64,000 bases of DNA from Acuticoccus sediminis (GCF_003258595.1 NZ_QHHQ01000001.1:1054001-1118000), one strand, 5' to 3'; shown: positions 36,945 through 46,331, counted from the first letter of the stretch. The notes: generated by a model from the sequence alone, not told the origin. Program-made: numbers and translations.

Positions 36945-37556
36945 TCAGGCGGTCGGGCGGGTTGCGAGCATGGCGGGGCGCATCTCGAAGCGGGCGTGCC
37001 AGTCGGCGAGCTCGGAGCGTCCCGCCTGCCAGGCGAGGTCGGGAAAGCGGAAGCAGAGCCAGCCGAGGGCACAGGCGTAGGTGATCGCGCCGATGTCGCG
37101 GCAGCCGTCCGCCGGCAGGTCCGCCGCCATGGCGTCGAGCGCGTCGGCGACCTTCTCGTGCTGCTTGCTGATCCAGAGCGGCCATTGATGCGCGGCGGGC
37201 CGGATCAGCATCTCGTAGCGGACGAGGAGCGCGGCATCGAGGAGCCCGTCGGCGAGCGCCTGCCGCCGCAGCGCCGTCCAGCGCGCGGGTCCCGGCGGCG
37301 GGAAGAGCCCGCCACCCGCCTCCGCGTCGAGGAATTCGCAGATCACCCGGCTGTCGTAGAGCAGGGTGCCGTCCTCGGTGCGCGCGGCGGGCACCTTGGC
37401 GAGCGGGTTGAACTCCTGGATCCGCGTATCGCGCTCGATGGGGTTGGCGGCGCTGTCGCGGATCTCGATGGCGTCCTCGAGCCCCAGCTCGTGGGCGACG
37501 ACCATCACCTTGCGCACGAAGGGTGAGGCCGAGCCCCAGTAGAGGGCGAGCTTCAT
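36945..37556 (-). CDS. Glutathione S-transferase family protein (first copy)
   Basis: 203 residues. Thioredoxin-like N-terminal domain (LYWGSASPFVRKVMVVAHELG; NPLAKVPAARTEDG with cis-Pro; DSRVICEFLD glutathione site) and a helical C-terminal domain. The ATG at 37556 overlaps the stop of the quinone oxidoreductase gene by four bases, so the two proteins are coupled. It may conjugate or isomerise an electrophilic intermediate of the same pathway. Confidence 0.9.
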   Translation of the reverse strand: MKLALYWGSASPFVRKVMVVAHELGLEDAIEIRDSAANPIERDTRIQEFNPLAKVPAARTEDGTLLYDSRVICEFLDAEAGGGLFPPPGPARWTALRRQALADGLLDAALLVRYEMLIRPAAHQWPLWISKQHEKVADALDAMAADLPADGCRDIGAITYACALGWLCFRFPDLAWQAGRSELADWHARFEMRPAMLATRPTA

Positions 37557-38554
37557 GCGCCGGTCTCCGTCGCGACGAGGGTGATCTTGCCGATGTTGCC
37601 GCCGCTCTCGAGGAGGGCGTGCGCGGCGGCGGCGTCCGCGAGGGGAAAGGCCTCGGAGCGCACCGGGCGCACCTTGCCGGGTCCGACCAGCGGCAGGAGG
37701 TGGGTCCGCACGTCGCGCGCGATCGCGGCCTTCTCGGCGTCGCTCTTGGGGCGCAGGGTGGAGGAGCTGAGCCACAGGCCCTTGCGCATCAGGAGGCCGA
37801 GGTCCACCGGCGCGACCATGCCCGTCATGAACGAGAGGCCGATGTGGCGCCCGCCCGGGGCCATGCAGGCGAGGTGCCGGTTGACCGCGTCGCCGCCGAG
37901 GATGTCGAGCACGACGTCGACCCCGCGGTTCCCGGTCAGCCGCAGCACCTCGGCCGTGACGTCGGCCTTGCGATAGTCGATGGCGCGCGCGCCCATCGCA
38001 TCGAGCGCCGCGCACTTCACGGGGCCGCCGGCGGTGACGATGACCTCGGCACCCCAGGCCAGCGCGAGCTGGAGGGCGAGCGTCCCGATGCCGCTGGCGC
38101 CGCCCTCGATGAGGACGCGCTCGCCGGAGCGCAGGGCGCCCCGGTCGAAGAGGTTGTGCCAGATGGTGAAGAGGCCCTCGGGGAGAAGCGCGGCTTCGTC
38201 GAGGCCGAGCCCCTCCGGCACCGGCAGGCACTGACCGGCCTTGGCGACCACCGCCTCGGCGTAGCCGCCGGACTTCACCAGCGCCATCACCGCATCGCCG
38301 GGAACGAACGCGTCGACCCCTTCGCCGACGGCCCCCACATGGCCGGCGACCTCGAGGCCGAGGATGTCGGAGGCATCGGGCGGCGCGGGCAGGGCGCCGG
38401 AGCGCTGCATGACGTCGGGGCGGTTGACCCCCGCAGCGGCGACGCGGATCAGCACCTCGCCCGGGCCGGGCGCCGGTACCGGCCGCTCGACGACGCCGAG
38501 GACCTCGGGTCCACCGGCGGCGGTGGCGATCACGGCCTTCATGGTCCGGCTCAT
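37553..38554 (-). CDS. NADPH:quinone oxidoreductase family protein (first copy)
   Basis: 333 residues, medium-chain dehydrogenase/reductase without zinc ligands. Seen: MKAVIATAAGGPEVL, AAGVNRPDVMQRSG, and the nucleotide-binding VLIEGGASGIGTLALQLA. Similar to the PIG3-type quinone reductases. The start overlaps the ABC ATPase stop (ATGA) and the stop overlaps the GST start (ATGA), tying it to transport. Confidence 0.9.
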   Translation of the reverse strand: MSRTMKAVIATAAGGPEVLGVVERPVPAPGPGEVLIRVAAAGVNRPDVMQRSGALPAPPDASDILGLEVAGHVGAVGEGVDAFVPGDAVMALVKSGGYAEAVVAKAGQCLPVPEGLGLDEAALLPEGLFTIWHNLFDRGALRSGERVLIEGGASGIGTLALQLALAWGAEVIVTAGGPVKCAALDAMGARAIDYRKADVTAEVLRLTGNRGVDVVLDILGGDAVNRHLACMAPGGRHIGLSFMTGMVAPVDLGLLMRKGLWLSSSTLRPKSDAEKAAIARDVRTHLLPLVGPGKVRPVRSEAFPLADAAAAHALLESGGNIGKITLVATETGA

Positions 38555-39675
38555 GCTGCGGCCTCTTCGCGGGCGAAGATCGCCGGGCCGCGCTCAGGCA
38601 GGCCGATGCCGACCGGGGTGCCAGCCCGCAGCGCCTCGCTGGCGGGGACGCGCAGCATCACCCGCCCGCCCTCGGCGGCGGCGCAGTCGAGATGCAGCTC
38701 GGCGTAGCTTCCCTGGTAGACCGACAGGGCGACGGTGGCGGGGATGGTGCCGGGCTCCCCCGCCGCGGCGAGGCGGCACTGTTCCGGGCGCACGAAGAGC
38801 GTGACCGGCCCCGGCGCGGGCAACTCGTCCTGATAGGTGGCGAGCGCGGTGCGGGTGCCGCCGACGTCGAGCGTCGCGGGGCCGCCGGCGTCCGGAAGAA
38901 GGTTCGCGCAGAAGAGGTTCGCGTCGCCCACGAAGGTCGACACGAAGTGGCTCTGCGGACAGTCGTAGATCTCGCTCGGGGTGCCGATCTGGCGGATGCG
39001 GCCGCGCGACATCACCGCGATCCGGTCTGACATGCTGAGCGCCTCGCTCTGGTCGTGGGTGACGAACACGGTGGTGAGGCCGAGGCGCGACTGGATCTCC
39101 TTCAGCTCGACCTGCATGGCGGTGCGCAGGTTCCGGTCGAGCGCCGAGAACGGCTCGTCCAGCAGCAGGACGCGCGGGCGGATCACCAGCGCGCGGGCGA
39201 GCGCGACACGCTGCTGCTGGCCGCCGGAGAGCTGGCGCGGCCGGCGGTCGGAAAAGTCCCCGAGCTTGACGAGCTCCAGCGCCTCGCGGACGCGCGCGGC
39301 CGTCTCGGCGCGCGAGACCCGGCGCGTCCTGAGCCCGTAGGCGACGTTCTGCGCCACGCTCATGTGCGGGAAGAGCGCGTAGTTCTGGAACACGATGCCG
39401 ATCTCGCGGCGATGCGGCGGCACCTGGGTGACGAGGTCGTCGCCGATGAAGAGCTCGCCCCCGTCGGCCTCGAGAAATCCGGCGATCAGGTTCAGGAGCG
39501 TCGTCTTCCCGCAACCGGAGGGGCCGAGCAGCGTCAGGAACTCGCCGCGGCGGATCTTCAGCCAGACCGGCTCGAGCGCGACCGTGCCGGAAAACGACTT
39601 GGCGACGCCATCGATCTTGACGGCGGGAGGGTCCCCGGAGTCCTGAGTCATCGGGGGCGCGATCTCACTCGACAT
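38551..39675 (-). CDS. Polyamine-type ABC importer, ATP-binding protein
   Basis: 374 residues. Walker A GPSGCGKTT, Q-loop FQNYALFPHM, signature LSGGQQQRVALARAL, Walker B VLLLDEPFSALD and a C-terminal TOBE domain, as in PotA. It overlaps the start of the upstream permease end by 11 bases and the downstream oxidoreductase gene by four. Drives the binding-protein-dependent importer formed with the next three genes. Confidence 0.93.
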   Translation of the reverse strand: MSSEIAPPMTQDSGDPPAVKIDGVAKSFSGTVALEPVWLKIRRGEFLTLLGPSGCGKTTLLNLIAGFLEADGGELFIGDDLVTQVPPHRREIGIVFQNYALFPHMSVAQNVAYGLRTRRVSRAETAARVREALELVKLGDFSDRRPRQLSGGQQQRVALARALVIRPRVLLLDEPFSALDRNLRTAMQVELKEIQSRLGLTTVFVTHDQSEALSMSDRIAVMSRGRIRQIGTPSEIYDCPQSHFVSTFVGDANLFCANLLPDAGGPATLDVGGTRTALATYQDELPAPGPVTLFVRPEQCRLAAAGEPGTIPATVALSVYQGSYAELHLDCAAAEGGRVMLRVPASEALRAGTPVGIGLPERGPAIFAREEAAA

Positions 39676-40474
39676 TGAGGACCTTTTCGAGGCGGAAGAT
39701 TTTGTGGACGAGAAGCAGCGCCCCGGCGACCACGAGGACGTAGAGGACGGACACCGCGGCGAGCGTCGGGTCGGCGTATTCGCGCACGTAGTTGTACATC
39801 GCGACCGGCAGCGTCTGGGTGCTCTGGTTCACCACGAAGAGCGAGGCGGTGAACTCGTTGAACGACAGGATCGCGGCGAACAGCGCGCCGGAGACGAGGC
39901 CGGGCAGCAGCAGCGGCAGCGTGATGGTGAGGAGGACGTGCCCGGGCGTGCCGCCGAGACTTTCGGCGGCCTGCTCGTAGCGGCGCTCGAAGTTGCGCAG
40001 CGAGACGTAGACCGAGCGCACCACGAACGGCAGCACGATGATGACGTGGACGGTGACGACAAGCCACAGCGAGCGCGGCAGCGCCGCCGCGGCCGACAGG
40101 ATCAGAAGTCCGAGCCCGATGGTGAAGTTCGGTATGATCAGCGGCGACATCAGCACGCCGTTGAGGACGCCCTTGAGGGCGAAGTCGTAGCGGTCGAGCA
40201 CGTAGGCGAAGCCCGCGCCGGCGATCAGCGCGATCGTCGCGCCGAGACCGGCGACCTTCAGCGAGTTGACGAGGCCTTCGCCGAAGTCGCGGTACTCGAA
40301 GATGTTGGCGTACCAGCGCAGCGACCAGGCCTTCGGCGGGAAGGACAGGATCGCGCCGTCGTTGAACGAGGCGATGGCGACCACCACGAAGGGCAGGAGC
40401 ACGAAGCCGAGGATCGCGGTCAGGACGATCCGCCCGCTCCAGTCGAGCACGTGGTCGAGGAGGGTCTTCTTCAC
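39665..40474 (-). CDS. Polyamine-type ABC importer, permease (PotC-like)
   Basis: 269 residues with six predicted membrane helices. The EAA loop YEQAAESLGGTPGHVLLTIT, which docks on the ATPase, is present. It starts one base after the other permease's stop. Confidence 0.92.
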   Translation of the reverse strand: MKKTLLDHVLDWSGRIVLTAILGFVLLPFVVVAIASFNDGAILSFPPKAWSLRWYANIFEYRDFGEGLVNSLKVAGLGATIALIAGAGFAYVLDRYDFALKGVLNGVLMSPLIIPNFTIGLGLLILSAAAALPRSLWLVVTVHVIIVLPFVVRSVYVSLRNFERRYEQAAESLGGTPGHVLLTITLPLLLPGLVSGALFAAILSFNEFTASLFVVNQSTQTLPVAMYNYVREYADPTLAAVSVLYVLVVAGALLLVHKIFRLEKVLNVE

Positions 40475-40475
40475 G

Positions 40476-41327
40476 TCAATGCGCTCCGATCTGCTCGAGG
40501 CGGCGGATGCCGGTGTTGAAGAGGGTGAGGACGGCGATGGTGAACAGGAGGCCCACCAGCGACAGCGAGGCGGCGAGCGGAAAATTGAACGAGGCGAATC
40601 CCACCTGGTAGACCAGCGTCGAGATCGTCTGCACCTTGCCGCCGCCGATCATCTGCGGCGTCGCGAAGGCCGAGAAGGTCCAGGCGAAGGCGGTGGAGGT
40701 GGCGGCGACGATGCCGGGGATCGACAGCGGCAGCGTGACCGTCAGGAAGTTGCGGATGCGCCCGGCGCCCAGCGAGGTCGCGGCGCGCTCGAGATTGCGG
40801 TCGATGTGCGAGAGCGCGGCCGCCACCATCACCACCACGATCGGCAGCGTGAAGTGCACCAGCGCGATCACCACGCCCGTCATCGTGAACATGAAACTGA
40901 TGGGCCGGTCGATCAGCCCGAGCTGCATCAGGACGGCGTTCACGAAGCCGCGGTTCCCGAGCACGATCATCCACGAATAGGTGCGCACGATCTCGCCGAG
41001 GAAGAGCGGCGTCAGCGAGATCAGCAGGATGGCGCTGCGCAGGGCCGCGGACTTCGCCCGCACCATCGCGTACGCCAGCGGATAGCCGATCAGGAGGGTG
41101 AAGAGGGCGGTCCAGAAGCAGAGGAGGACGGTCGTCAGGAAGGCCTGGCCGTAGACCGCCTTCCAGAGGGTCGTGAAGTTGTCCAGCGTGTAGCCGCCGG
41201 GGTCGAGCGAGCCCGGCACGTAGGCGCGCAGGCTGTACTGCACGATGGCGAGGAAGGACGCCGCGATCGCCACGGCGATCAGGATCGACGGCGAGGCAAA
41301 CCAGCCAAGGAAGGGGCGTTTCGACAT
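40476..41327 (-). CDS. Polyamine-type ABC importer, permease (PotB-like)
   Basis: 283 residues, six membrane helices, EAA loop LERAATSLGAGRIRNFLTVT. Lies 67 bases after the solute-binding protein gene. Confidence 0.92.
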   Translation of the reverse strand: MSKRPFLGWFASPSILIAVAIAASFLAIVQYSLRAYVPGSLDPGGYTLDNFTTLWKAVYGQAFLTTVLLCFWTALFTLLIGYPLAYAMVRAKSAALRSAILLISLTPLFLGEIVRTYSWMIVLGNRGFVNAVLMQLGLIDRPISFMFTMTGVVIALVHFTLPIVVVMVAAALSHIDRNLERAATSLGAGRIRNFLTVTLPLSIPGIVAATSTAFAWTFSAFATPQMIGGGKVQTISTLVYQVGFASFNFPLAASLSLVGLLFTIAVLTLFNTGIRRLEQIGAH

Positions 41328-41394
41328 CGGCGTCGTCTCATCCTGCGGGGGCGGAGGGGTGTCCCGGCGAGATGGCCGCCGGGACGGGTGCGGC

Positions 41395-42420
41395 TCAGTT
41401 GCCGGCGATCATGTTTTCCGTGAACCACTTGCGCCATTCGGCGGTCTTCTCGGCGCGCAGCTCGTGGGGGATGATCAGGGTCTGGCTCTCCCACTGCTCG
41501 GGCGTCGTGAAGATGCCGGGGAGCGAGGCGAGCTCTTCGGGGAGCTCGACGTTCGACACCACCGGGCTGCCCTTCTTGATCTCGGCGATCTGCGCCTGGA
41601 CCTCGGGGTCGAGGGCGGCGTTCAGGAACTTGTAGGCGAGGTCGAGCTTCTTGGTGCCGGTGGTGATGCCCATCGTGTCGACGCCGAGGACGGCGCCTTC
41701 CTTCGGAATCGCCAGCTTCACGTCGAGGCCCTGCGACTGCATGTAGTAGGCGTTCATCGACAGGAGGATCTGCACCGGGGTCTCGCCGGTCGACAGGAGC
41801 TGCTGCGAGTTGGCGTCGTTGGTGTAGAAGGCCTTGAAGTTCGGCTTCAGCGCCAGGAGCTTGTCGGTCGCATCCATCCAGTTCTCGATGTCGACACCCT
41901 CGAGCTTGGCCGACACCGCGATGATGTGGGACGGGTCGAAGTCGGGCGCGGCGATCATGCCTTCGAGCTCGGGCGACCAGAGGTCGTTCCAGCTTTCGAA
42001 GGTCACGTCCGCCGGCACCATGTCGGGCAGGTAGCCGATGGTGTAGACGTAGGCCCAGGCACCGATGTGGAACGGGCTGATCTTGGCCTGCTCGACGAGG
42101 TTCTCAGCGTTCGGGATCTTCGACAGGTCCAGCTTCTCGAAGAGCCCGTCGTTGGCGTAGAGCCAGCCGATATGCGACGTCGTGAAGGTCACGTCGCTTT
42201 CCGGGTTGTCACGGCTCAGCTTGGCCTGGTTCAGCCGGTCGATGGTGCCGCCGATGATGAACTCGACCTCGACGCCCGTCTCTTCGGTGAACTTCTTGCC
42301 GATGGTGTCGGCGATCAGGTCGCGGAAGCTGCCACCCCAGCTCGAGACGACGAGGGTCTCGGCGGAGGCGGCGTGAGCGAAGAGGCTCAGGGCCGCGGCG
42401 GTCAGTAGGAGACGTTTCAT
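41395..42420 (-). CDS. Polyamine-type ABC importer, solute-binding protein
   Basis: 341 residues. Signal peptide (about 1-20, ending ASA), mature part starting ETLVVSSWGGSFRDLI, the PotD/PotF-like cluster D fold. The ligand is not predictable: this subfamily in rhizobia binds many small amines, opines and organic acids. First gene of the transporter block. Confidence 0.92.
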   Translation of the reverse strand: MKRLLLTAAALSLFAHAASAETLVVSSWGGSFRDLIADTIGKKFTEETGVEVEFIIGGTIDRLNQAKLSRDNPESDVTFTTSHIGWLYANDGLFEKLDLSKIPNAENLVEQAKISPFHIGAWAYVYTIGYLPDMVPADVTFESWNDLWSPELEGMIAAPDFDPSHIIAVSAKLEGVDIENWMDATDKLLALKPNFKAFYTNDANSQQLLSTGETPVQILLSMNAYYMQSQGLDVKLAIPKEGAVLGVDTMGITTGTKKLDLAYKFLNAALDPEVQAQIAEIKKGSPVVSNVELPEELASLPGIFTTPEQWESQTLIIPHELRAEKTAEWRKWFTENMIAGN

Positions 42421-42596
42421 CTGGACTGTCCTGTTGGTTGACGAGAGTGGCGCGGCATTTCAGCGGCCTGCCGCCGGGTGGCCGACGCGGCGGACCGGGC
42501 CGCCGTCGGGTTCGTCCGCAAGGCTCATGCCGAGCACGTGCACACGGGTCGTGGGGGGCGCGCGTCCGTCCGGACCGCGCGGTGCCGGGGCACCGC

Positions 42597-43532
42597 TCAA
42601 TATCCTCGCGAGCGGGAGACCTCGTTGATCAAGGCGCCTCCCGTCTGGATGGCACGGACGTTGGCGGCGATCTGCGGCGCGGCGCTGTTCGGCAGGGCCA
42701 CCGACGCCAGGTGCGGCGTGATGAGGACTCCCGGCAGCGTCCAGAGCGGACTGTCGGCGGGGAGCGGCTCGGTCGCGAAGACGTCGAGGGTCGCGCCGGA
42801 GAGGTGCCCCGACCGCAGCGCCTCGACGAGGGCCGGCTCGTCCACGACCGCTCCGCGCGAGACGTTCACGAACGCCGCGCCGGGCTTCATCGCCGCGAAG
42901 ACGGCGGCGTCCAGCCGGTTCCGGGTGCCGGGGGTGAGCGGCAGCATGCAGACGACGATGTCGGCCATGCCGAGGAGCCCCTCGAGCGCATCGTCGCCGC
43001 AATGGACGGTGACGCCCTCCAGCTCCCTCGGCCGGGTCGCCCAGCCGTGGGTGTCGTAGCCGAGCCGTGCGATCTCCGTCGCGGCGAGGGCGCCGAGCTC
43101 GCCGAGGCCGAGCACGGCGACGGTGGTCTCGCTCGCCGCCCGCGGGTGCCGGTAGGCCCATTCGTGCCGTGGCTGAGCCGCCTCGAAGTGGGGAATGTCG
43201 CGGGCATGGCGCAGCACCGCGAAGAGCACGTAGCCAGCCATCATCCGGCCCATCTCGGGGTCCGAGAGGCGCGTGATCGGCACGTCAGGCAGGTCGTCGC
43301 GCGCCACCAGCCGGTCGACCCCGGCCCCCAGGTTCACGACCAGTTCGAGGTTCGGGAAGCGGGCGAAGAAGCCCTCGGGCGGCATCCAGACGAGGGCGAA
43401 GCGGACGGACCCGGGGTCGGTGACCTTGTCGGCCTCCTCGATCCGGACATGCCCGTCGAGGTGGGGGGCGAGGGCGTCGCGCCAGACGTCGAACGGGTCC
43501 GGGCCGCTGTAGAAGACGAGGGTGTCCGTCAT
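42597..43532 (-). CDS. Glyoxylate/hydroxypyruvate reductase A-like 2-hydroxyacid dehydrogenase
   Basis: 311 residues of the GhrA branch. Seen: NLGAGVDRLVARDDLP, the nucleotide-binding VAVLGLGELGALAATEIARLG, the MLPLTPGTRNRLD block and NVSRGAVVDEPALVEAL, with the catalytic His in TPHLAS. It reduces a 2-oxoacid such as glyoxylate. The ATG at 43532 overlaps the AroQ-like gene's stop (ATGA). Confidence 0.9.
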   Translation of the reverse strand: MTDTLVFYSGPDPFDVWRDALAPHLDGHVRIEEADKVTDPGSVRFALVWMPPEGFFARFPNLELVVNLGAGVDRLVARDDLPDVPITRLSDPEMGRMMAGYVLFAVLRHARDIPHFEAAQPRHEWAYRHPRAASETTVAVLGLGELGALAATEIARLGYDTHGWATRPRELEGVTVHCGDDALEGLLGMADIVVCMLPLTPGTRNRLDAAVFAAMKPGAAFVNVSRGAVVDEPALVEALRSGHLSGATLDVFATEPLPADSPLWTLPGVLITPHLASVALPNSAAPQIAANVRAIQTGGALINEVSRSRGY

Positions 43533-43975
43533 GCCGCGGGCTCGGCGATCAGCGTGCCCATAGCCGTCAGGCCCAGGAGGTAGCCCTGCAGGCCGAGGCC
43601 GGCGATCACCCCGGTCGCCGCCTTCGAGATGAACGAATGGTGGCGGAAGGGCTCGCGCTTCCAGATGTTGCTCATATGGCATTCGATGATCGGCCCGTCG
43701 AAGGCGAGCAGGGCGTCGAGGATCGCGACCGACGTGTAGGTCAGCCCGGCGGCGTTGATCAGCAGCCCGGCGCAGCTCTGCCGAGCCTCCTGGATCCAGT
43801 CGATCAGGACGCCCTCGTGGTTCGATTGGCGAAAGTCGAGGGCAAAGCCCAGCTCGCCCGCGCGGGCGAGGCAGGCGGCCTCGATCTGGGGGAAGCTATC
43901 GCTCCCGTAGGTGCCACTTCGGTCCAACCCGTAGAGATTGGCGTTGGGGCCGTTGAGGAACATGACACGCTTCAT
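43529..43975 (-). CDS. Type II 3-dehydroquinate dehydratase-like protein (atypical active site)
   Basis: 148 residues of the AroQ fold: FLNGPNANLYG, the loop tyrosine Tyr23, WIQEARQ, ECHMSNIWKREPFRHHS and the C-terminal GLGLQGYLLGL. Compared with the Mycobacterium tuberculosis enzyme from memory, Asn11, Tyr23, Asn74, Glu98, His100 and Arg107 are kept, but the loop Arg19 position is Asp18 (Arg shifted by one) and His81 is Tyr80. It may therefore act on a different substrate. It is coupled to the hydroxyacid reductase gene and lies in a catabolic cluster, not with shikimate genes. Confidence 0.82.
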   Translation of the reverse strand: MKRVMFLNGPNANLYGLDRSGTYGSDSFPQIEAACLARAGELGFALDFRQSNHEGVLIDWIQEARQSCAGLLINAAGLTYTSVAILDALLAFDGPIIECHMSNIWKREPFRHHSFISKAATGVIAGLGLQGYLLGLTAMGTLIAEPAA

Positions 43976-44054
43976 GCGGCGATCCTTGTTGGTTCAGGGT
44001 GCGTCGCTGCAGGCGGCCGGGCGTGCCGGCCACCGATCGGGGCGGGCGTACGGG

Positions 44055-45305
44055 CTAGGCCTTCTCGTAGGCCACATAGTTGCGCTGAACGCCGATGTGG
44101 GTCGCGATATACTTCGCGTCGTACCAGCAACCGTAGATGAAGGACGACGCGCGGTTGGTCAGCTCGGGCAGGCCGAGGAAGTAGATCCCGGTCTCGGCCG
44201 AGATCCCGCGCTTGTGGAACGGCGTCCCGTCGTCGTGGAACGCGTTCACCTGCAGCCAGCTGAAGTCGAACTTGTAACCGGTGGCCCAGATGATCGTCGT
44301 GACGTTGGCCCCGGCGAGGTCCAGCTCGTGGATCGGGTGCGCGATGCACTCCGGATCCGGCTCGATCGTCCAGGCCTCGGGCTCCGGCGGCAGGCCGATG
44401 CCGTTACGCTCGACATAGGCGTCCGCCTCGCGCAGCACGTCGAGGTAGGCCTCGTCGCCCTGTCTGATGTTCTCGGCCAGGTCGTCGGCGATCTCGATGA
44501 CGCCGTCGCGGTACGCCTTCGTCAGGCCGAGCACGGTGATGCCCATGTGGCCGAGACGACGGAAGTCGACCGTCCGGCCCCCGTCGTAGCCGCTGACGGC
44601 GAAGGCGACGTGCTTCTTCTTCGGGGTCGTCTTGATCTCGTCCCACTTGCCGAGAACGCCGAGCCACCAGACGTAGTCGCGTTCGCGGTAGGACCGCGGC
44701 GGGCGGTAGTGCTCGCCGATCGACAGGTAGACGTCGCGACCGGCGCGCCGCAGCTCCTCGGCGATCTGGCAGCCCGAGGCGCCGCCGCCGACGACGAGTA
44801 CGGCGCCGTCGGCGAGCTGGTCCGGGTTGCGGTAGTCGGACGAGTGGATCTGCGCGACGCCGGCATCCTCGGGGACGATCTTCGGAAACGAGGGGACCTG
44901 GAACGGCCCGGTGGCGGCGACCACGCGCTGGGCCTCGATGTCGCCCTCGGACGTTTCGACGATGAAGCCCGGCCGGCCGGGGCAGCGGGTGACGCGCTTG
45001 ACCTCGACGTTGGTGCGGATCGGCGCGTTGATCATCCTGGCGTAGTCGTCGAAGTAGCGCGCCATGCGCTCCTTCGGCGGGAACACGTCGGGCCCGACGT
45101 CGTCGAATTCGAGATTGGGGAAGCGGTCGTGCCATGCCGGGCCGTTGGCGACGAGGGAATCCCAGCGCTGCGAGCGCCAGCGTTCGGCGACCCGGCCCCG
45201 CTCGAGGACGAGGTGGGGGATCCCCATCTCCGTCAGGTGCTCGCTCATCGCAATGCCAGACTGACCTCCTCCGACGATGAGCGTGTCAGTTTTTTCGGCG
45301 GCCAT
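44055..45305 (-). CDS. FAD/NADP-dependent monooxygenase-like oxidoreductase
   Basis: 416 residues. FAD-binding DTLIVGGGQSGIAMSEHL at the N-terminus and a second nucleotide-binding AVLVVGGGASGCQIAEEL in the middle, with IIWATGYKFDFSWL near the C-terminus, the pattern of flavin-containing (Baeyer-Villiger-related) monooxygenases. It could oxygenate an amine or ketone. The ATG at 45305 has GGGAAG upstream; the frame extends to 45362 without support. It is the upstream gene of the AroQ-GhrA-ABC block, 79 bases before the AroQ-like gene. Confidence 0.88.
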   Translation of the reverse strand: MAAEKTDTLIVGGGQSGIAMSEHLTEMGIPHLVLERGRVAERWRSQRWDSLVANGPAWHDRFPNLEFDDVGPDVFPPKERMARYFDDYARMINAPIRTNVEVKRVTRCPGRPGFIVETSEGDIEAQRVVAATGPFQVPSFPKIVPEDAGVAQIHSSDYRNPDQLADGAVLVVGGGASGCQIAEELRRAGRDVYLSIGEHYRPPRSYRERDYVWWLGVLGKWDEIKTTPKKKHVAFAVSGYDGGRTVDFRRLGHMGITVLGLTKAYRDGVIEIADDLAENIRQGDEAYLDVLREADAYVERNGIGLPPEPEAWTIEPDPECIAHPIHELDLAGANVTTIIWATGYKFDFSWLQVNAFHDDGTPFHKRGISAETGIYFLGLPELTNRASSFIYGCWYDAKYIATHIGVQRNYVAYEKA

Positions 45306-45602
45306 ATTCACTTCCCGGATTGAGAGCGCCGCGTCAGCCCGGGTCCCGTACCCCTCTGTCACGTCGGCTGCGAGGAGCTCCCGTGAGACTGTTTTGGCGC
45401 GTCTTTAAGCGCGCACAAAATGCGTGCAGTCGTCCGGAGTGAAAAGAAGGAAATTCCAAATCAGGGCGCAGGAAAAAGCTGGGATCGGGGGAGGACGATG
45501 GTCGGGAAGCCTGTCCGGGAGCGGCGCCGCACGGCCCGTCAGCATCGCTACCGCCGCCGGAAACGACCCCGTCGGACCGGCCGCGCGCCGACCGTGGCGG
45601 CG
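45306..45602. other. Gene-free stretch, probable promoter region of the monooxygenase operon
   Basis: 297 bases between two minus-strand genes. Bases 45,380-45,470 are clearly AT-richer than the surroundings, as expected of a promoter. I could not assign -10 and -35 boxes with confidence. Confidence 0.4.
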
Positions 45603-46331
45603 TCAGTCGGCAGCGACGAAGGGGTCGAGCCTGGCGCGGGTGTAGGCGGGGCGGGCGGTGACGGCGGCCCACCAATCGGCGACGCGCGGGCGCGCCGCGG
45701 GCTCGAGCGCCTCAGGGGCGATCTCCTCGCCGATGCGCCGCACGAACGGCACCGCAGCGATGTCGGCGAGGGAATAGCGGTCGCCGATGAGCCAGCCCCC
45801 TTCGAGCATCGCCTCCATCCGGTCGAGCATGCGCACGAGCGCCTGGCGCGACTGGTCGAGCTCGGCGGCATCGTAGGGGCGGCGCGCGGCGCGCAGCCAC
45901 GCCTCCCGCCGCTCCGCGCTCGGGATACGCTGCAGCGCCGCTTCGAGCTCGGCGTCGCTCATCGCCGTCGCCCGCTCGGCGATGCTGTAGCGCCAGTTGA
46001 AGCGAATGAGGTGACCGATCTCGCCGTCGACGTAGCGCACCCAGTTGCGCATCAGCGCCAGATCGTAGGGCGCGGCGGGACACAGCGGCGGGTCGGGGAA
46101 CATGGCCTCGAGGTACTCGCACACCGTGCCGCTCTCGTGCAGCGGCCGGCCGTCGTGGACGAGGGTCGGCACCACGCCGAGGGGATTGATCGCGAGGTAG
46201 GCGGGACTGTGCTGCTCCTGCCGGGTGAGGTCGATCTCGTGACCCTCGTAGGCGAGGCCCTTCTCCTCCAGGAAGAGGCGCACCCGCCGCGACGCGCTCG
46301 ACTTCCACGCGTGATAGAGGACGAGGGCCAT
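45603..46331 (-). CDS. Glutathione S-transferase family protein (second copy)
   Basis: 242 residues. N-terminal LYHAWKSSASRRVRLFLEEKG with a Ser pair typical of zeta/maleylacetoacetate-isomerase-like members, then NPLGVVPTLVHDG (cis-Pro) and ESGTVCEYLE; helical C-terminus with GDRYSLADIAAVPF. Start overlaps the crotonase-like gene stop by one base (TGATG), so they are coupled. Could isomerise or conjugate an acid intermediate. Confidence 0.9.
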   Translation of the reverse strand: MALVLYHAWKSSASRRVRLFLEEKGLAYEGHEIDLTRQEQHSPAYLAINPLGVVPTLVHDGRPLHESGTVCEYLEAMFPDPPLCPAAPYDLALMRNWVRYVDGEIGHLIRFNWRYSIAERATAMSDAELEAALQRIPSAERREAWLRAARRPYDAAELDQSRQALVRMLDRMEAMLEGGWLIGDRYSLADIAAVPFVRRIGEEIAPEALEPAARPRVADWWAAVTARPAYTRARLDPFVAAD

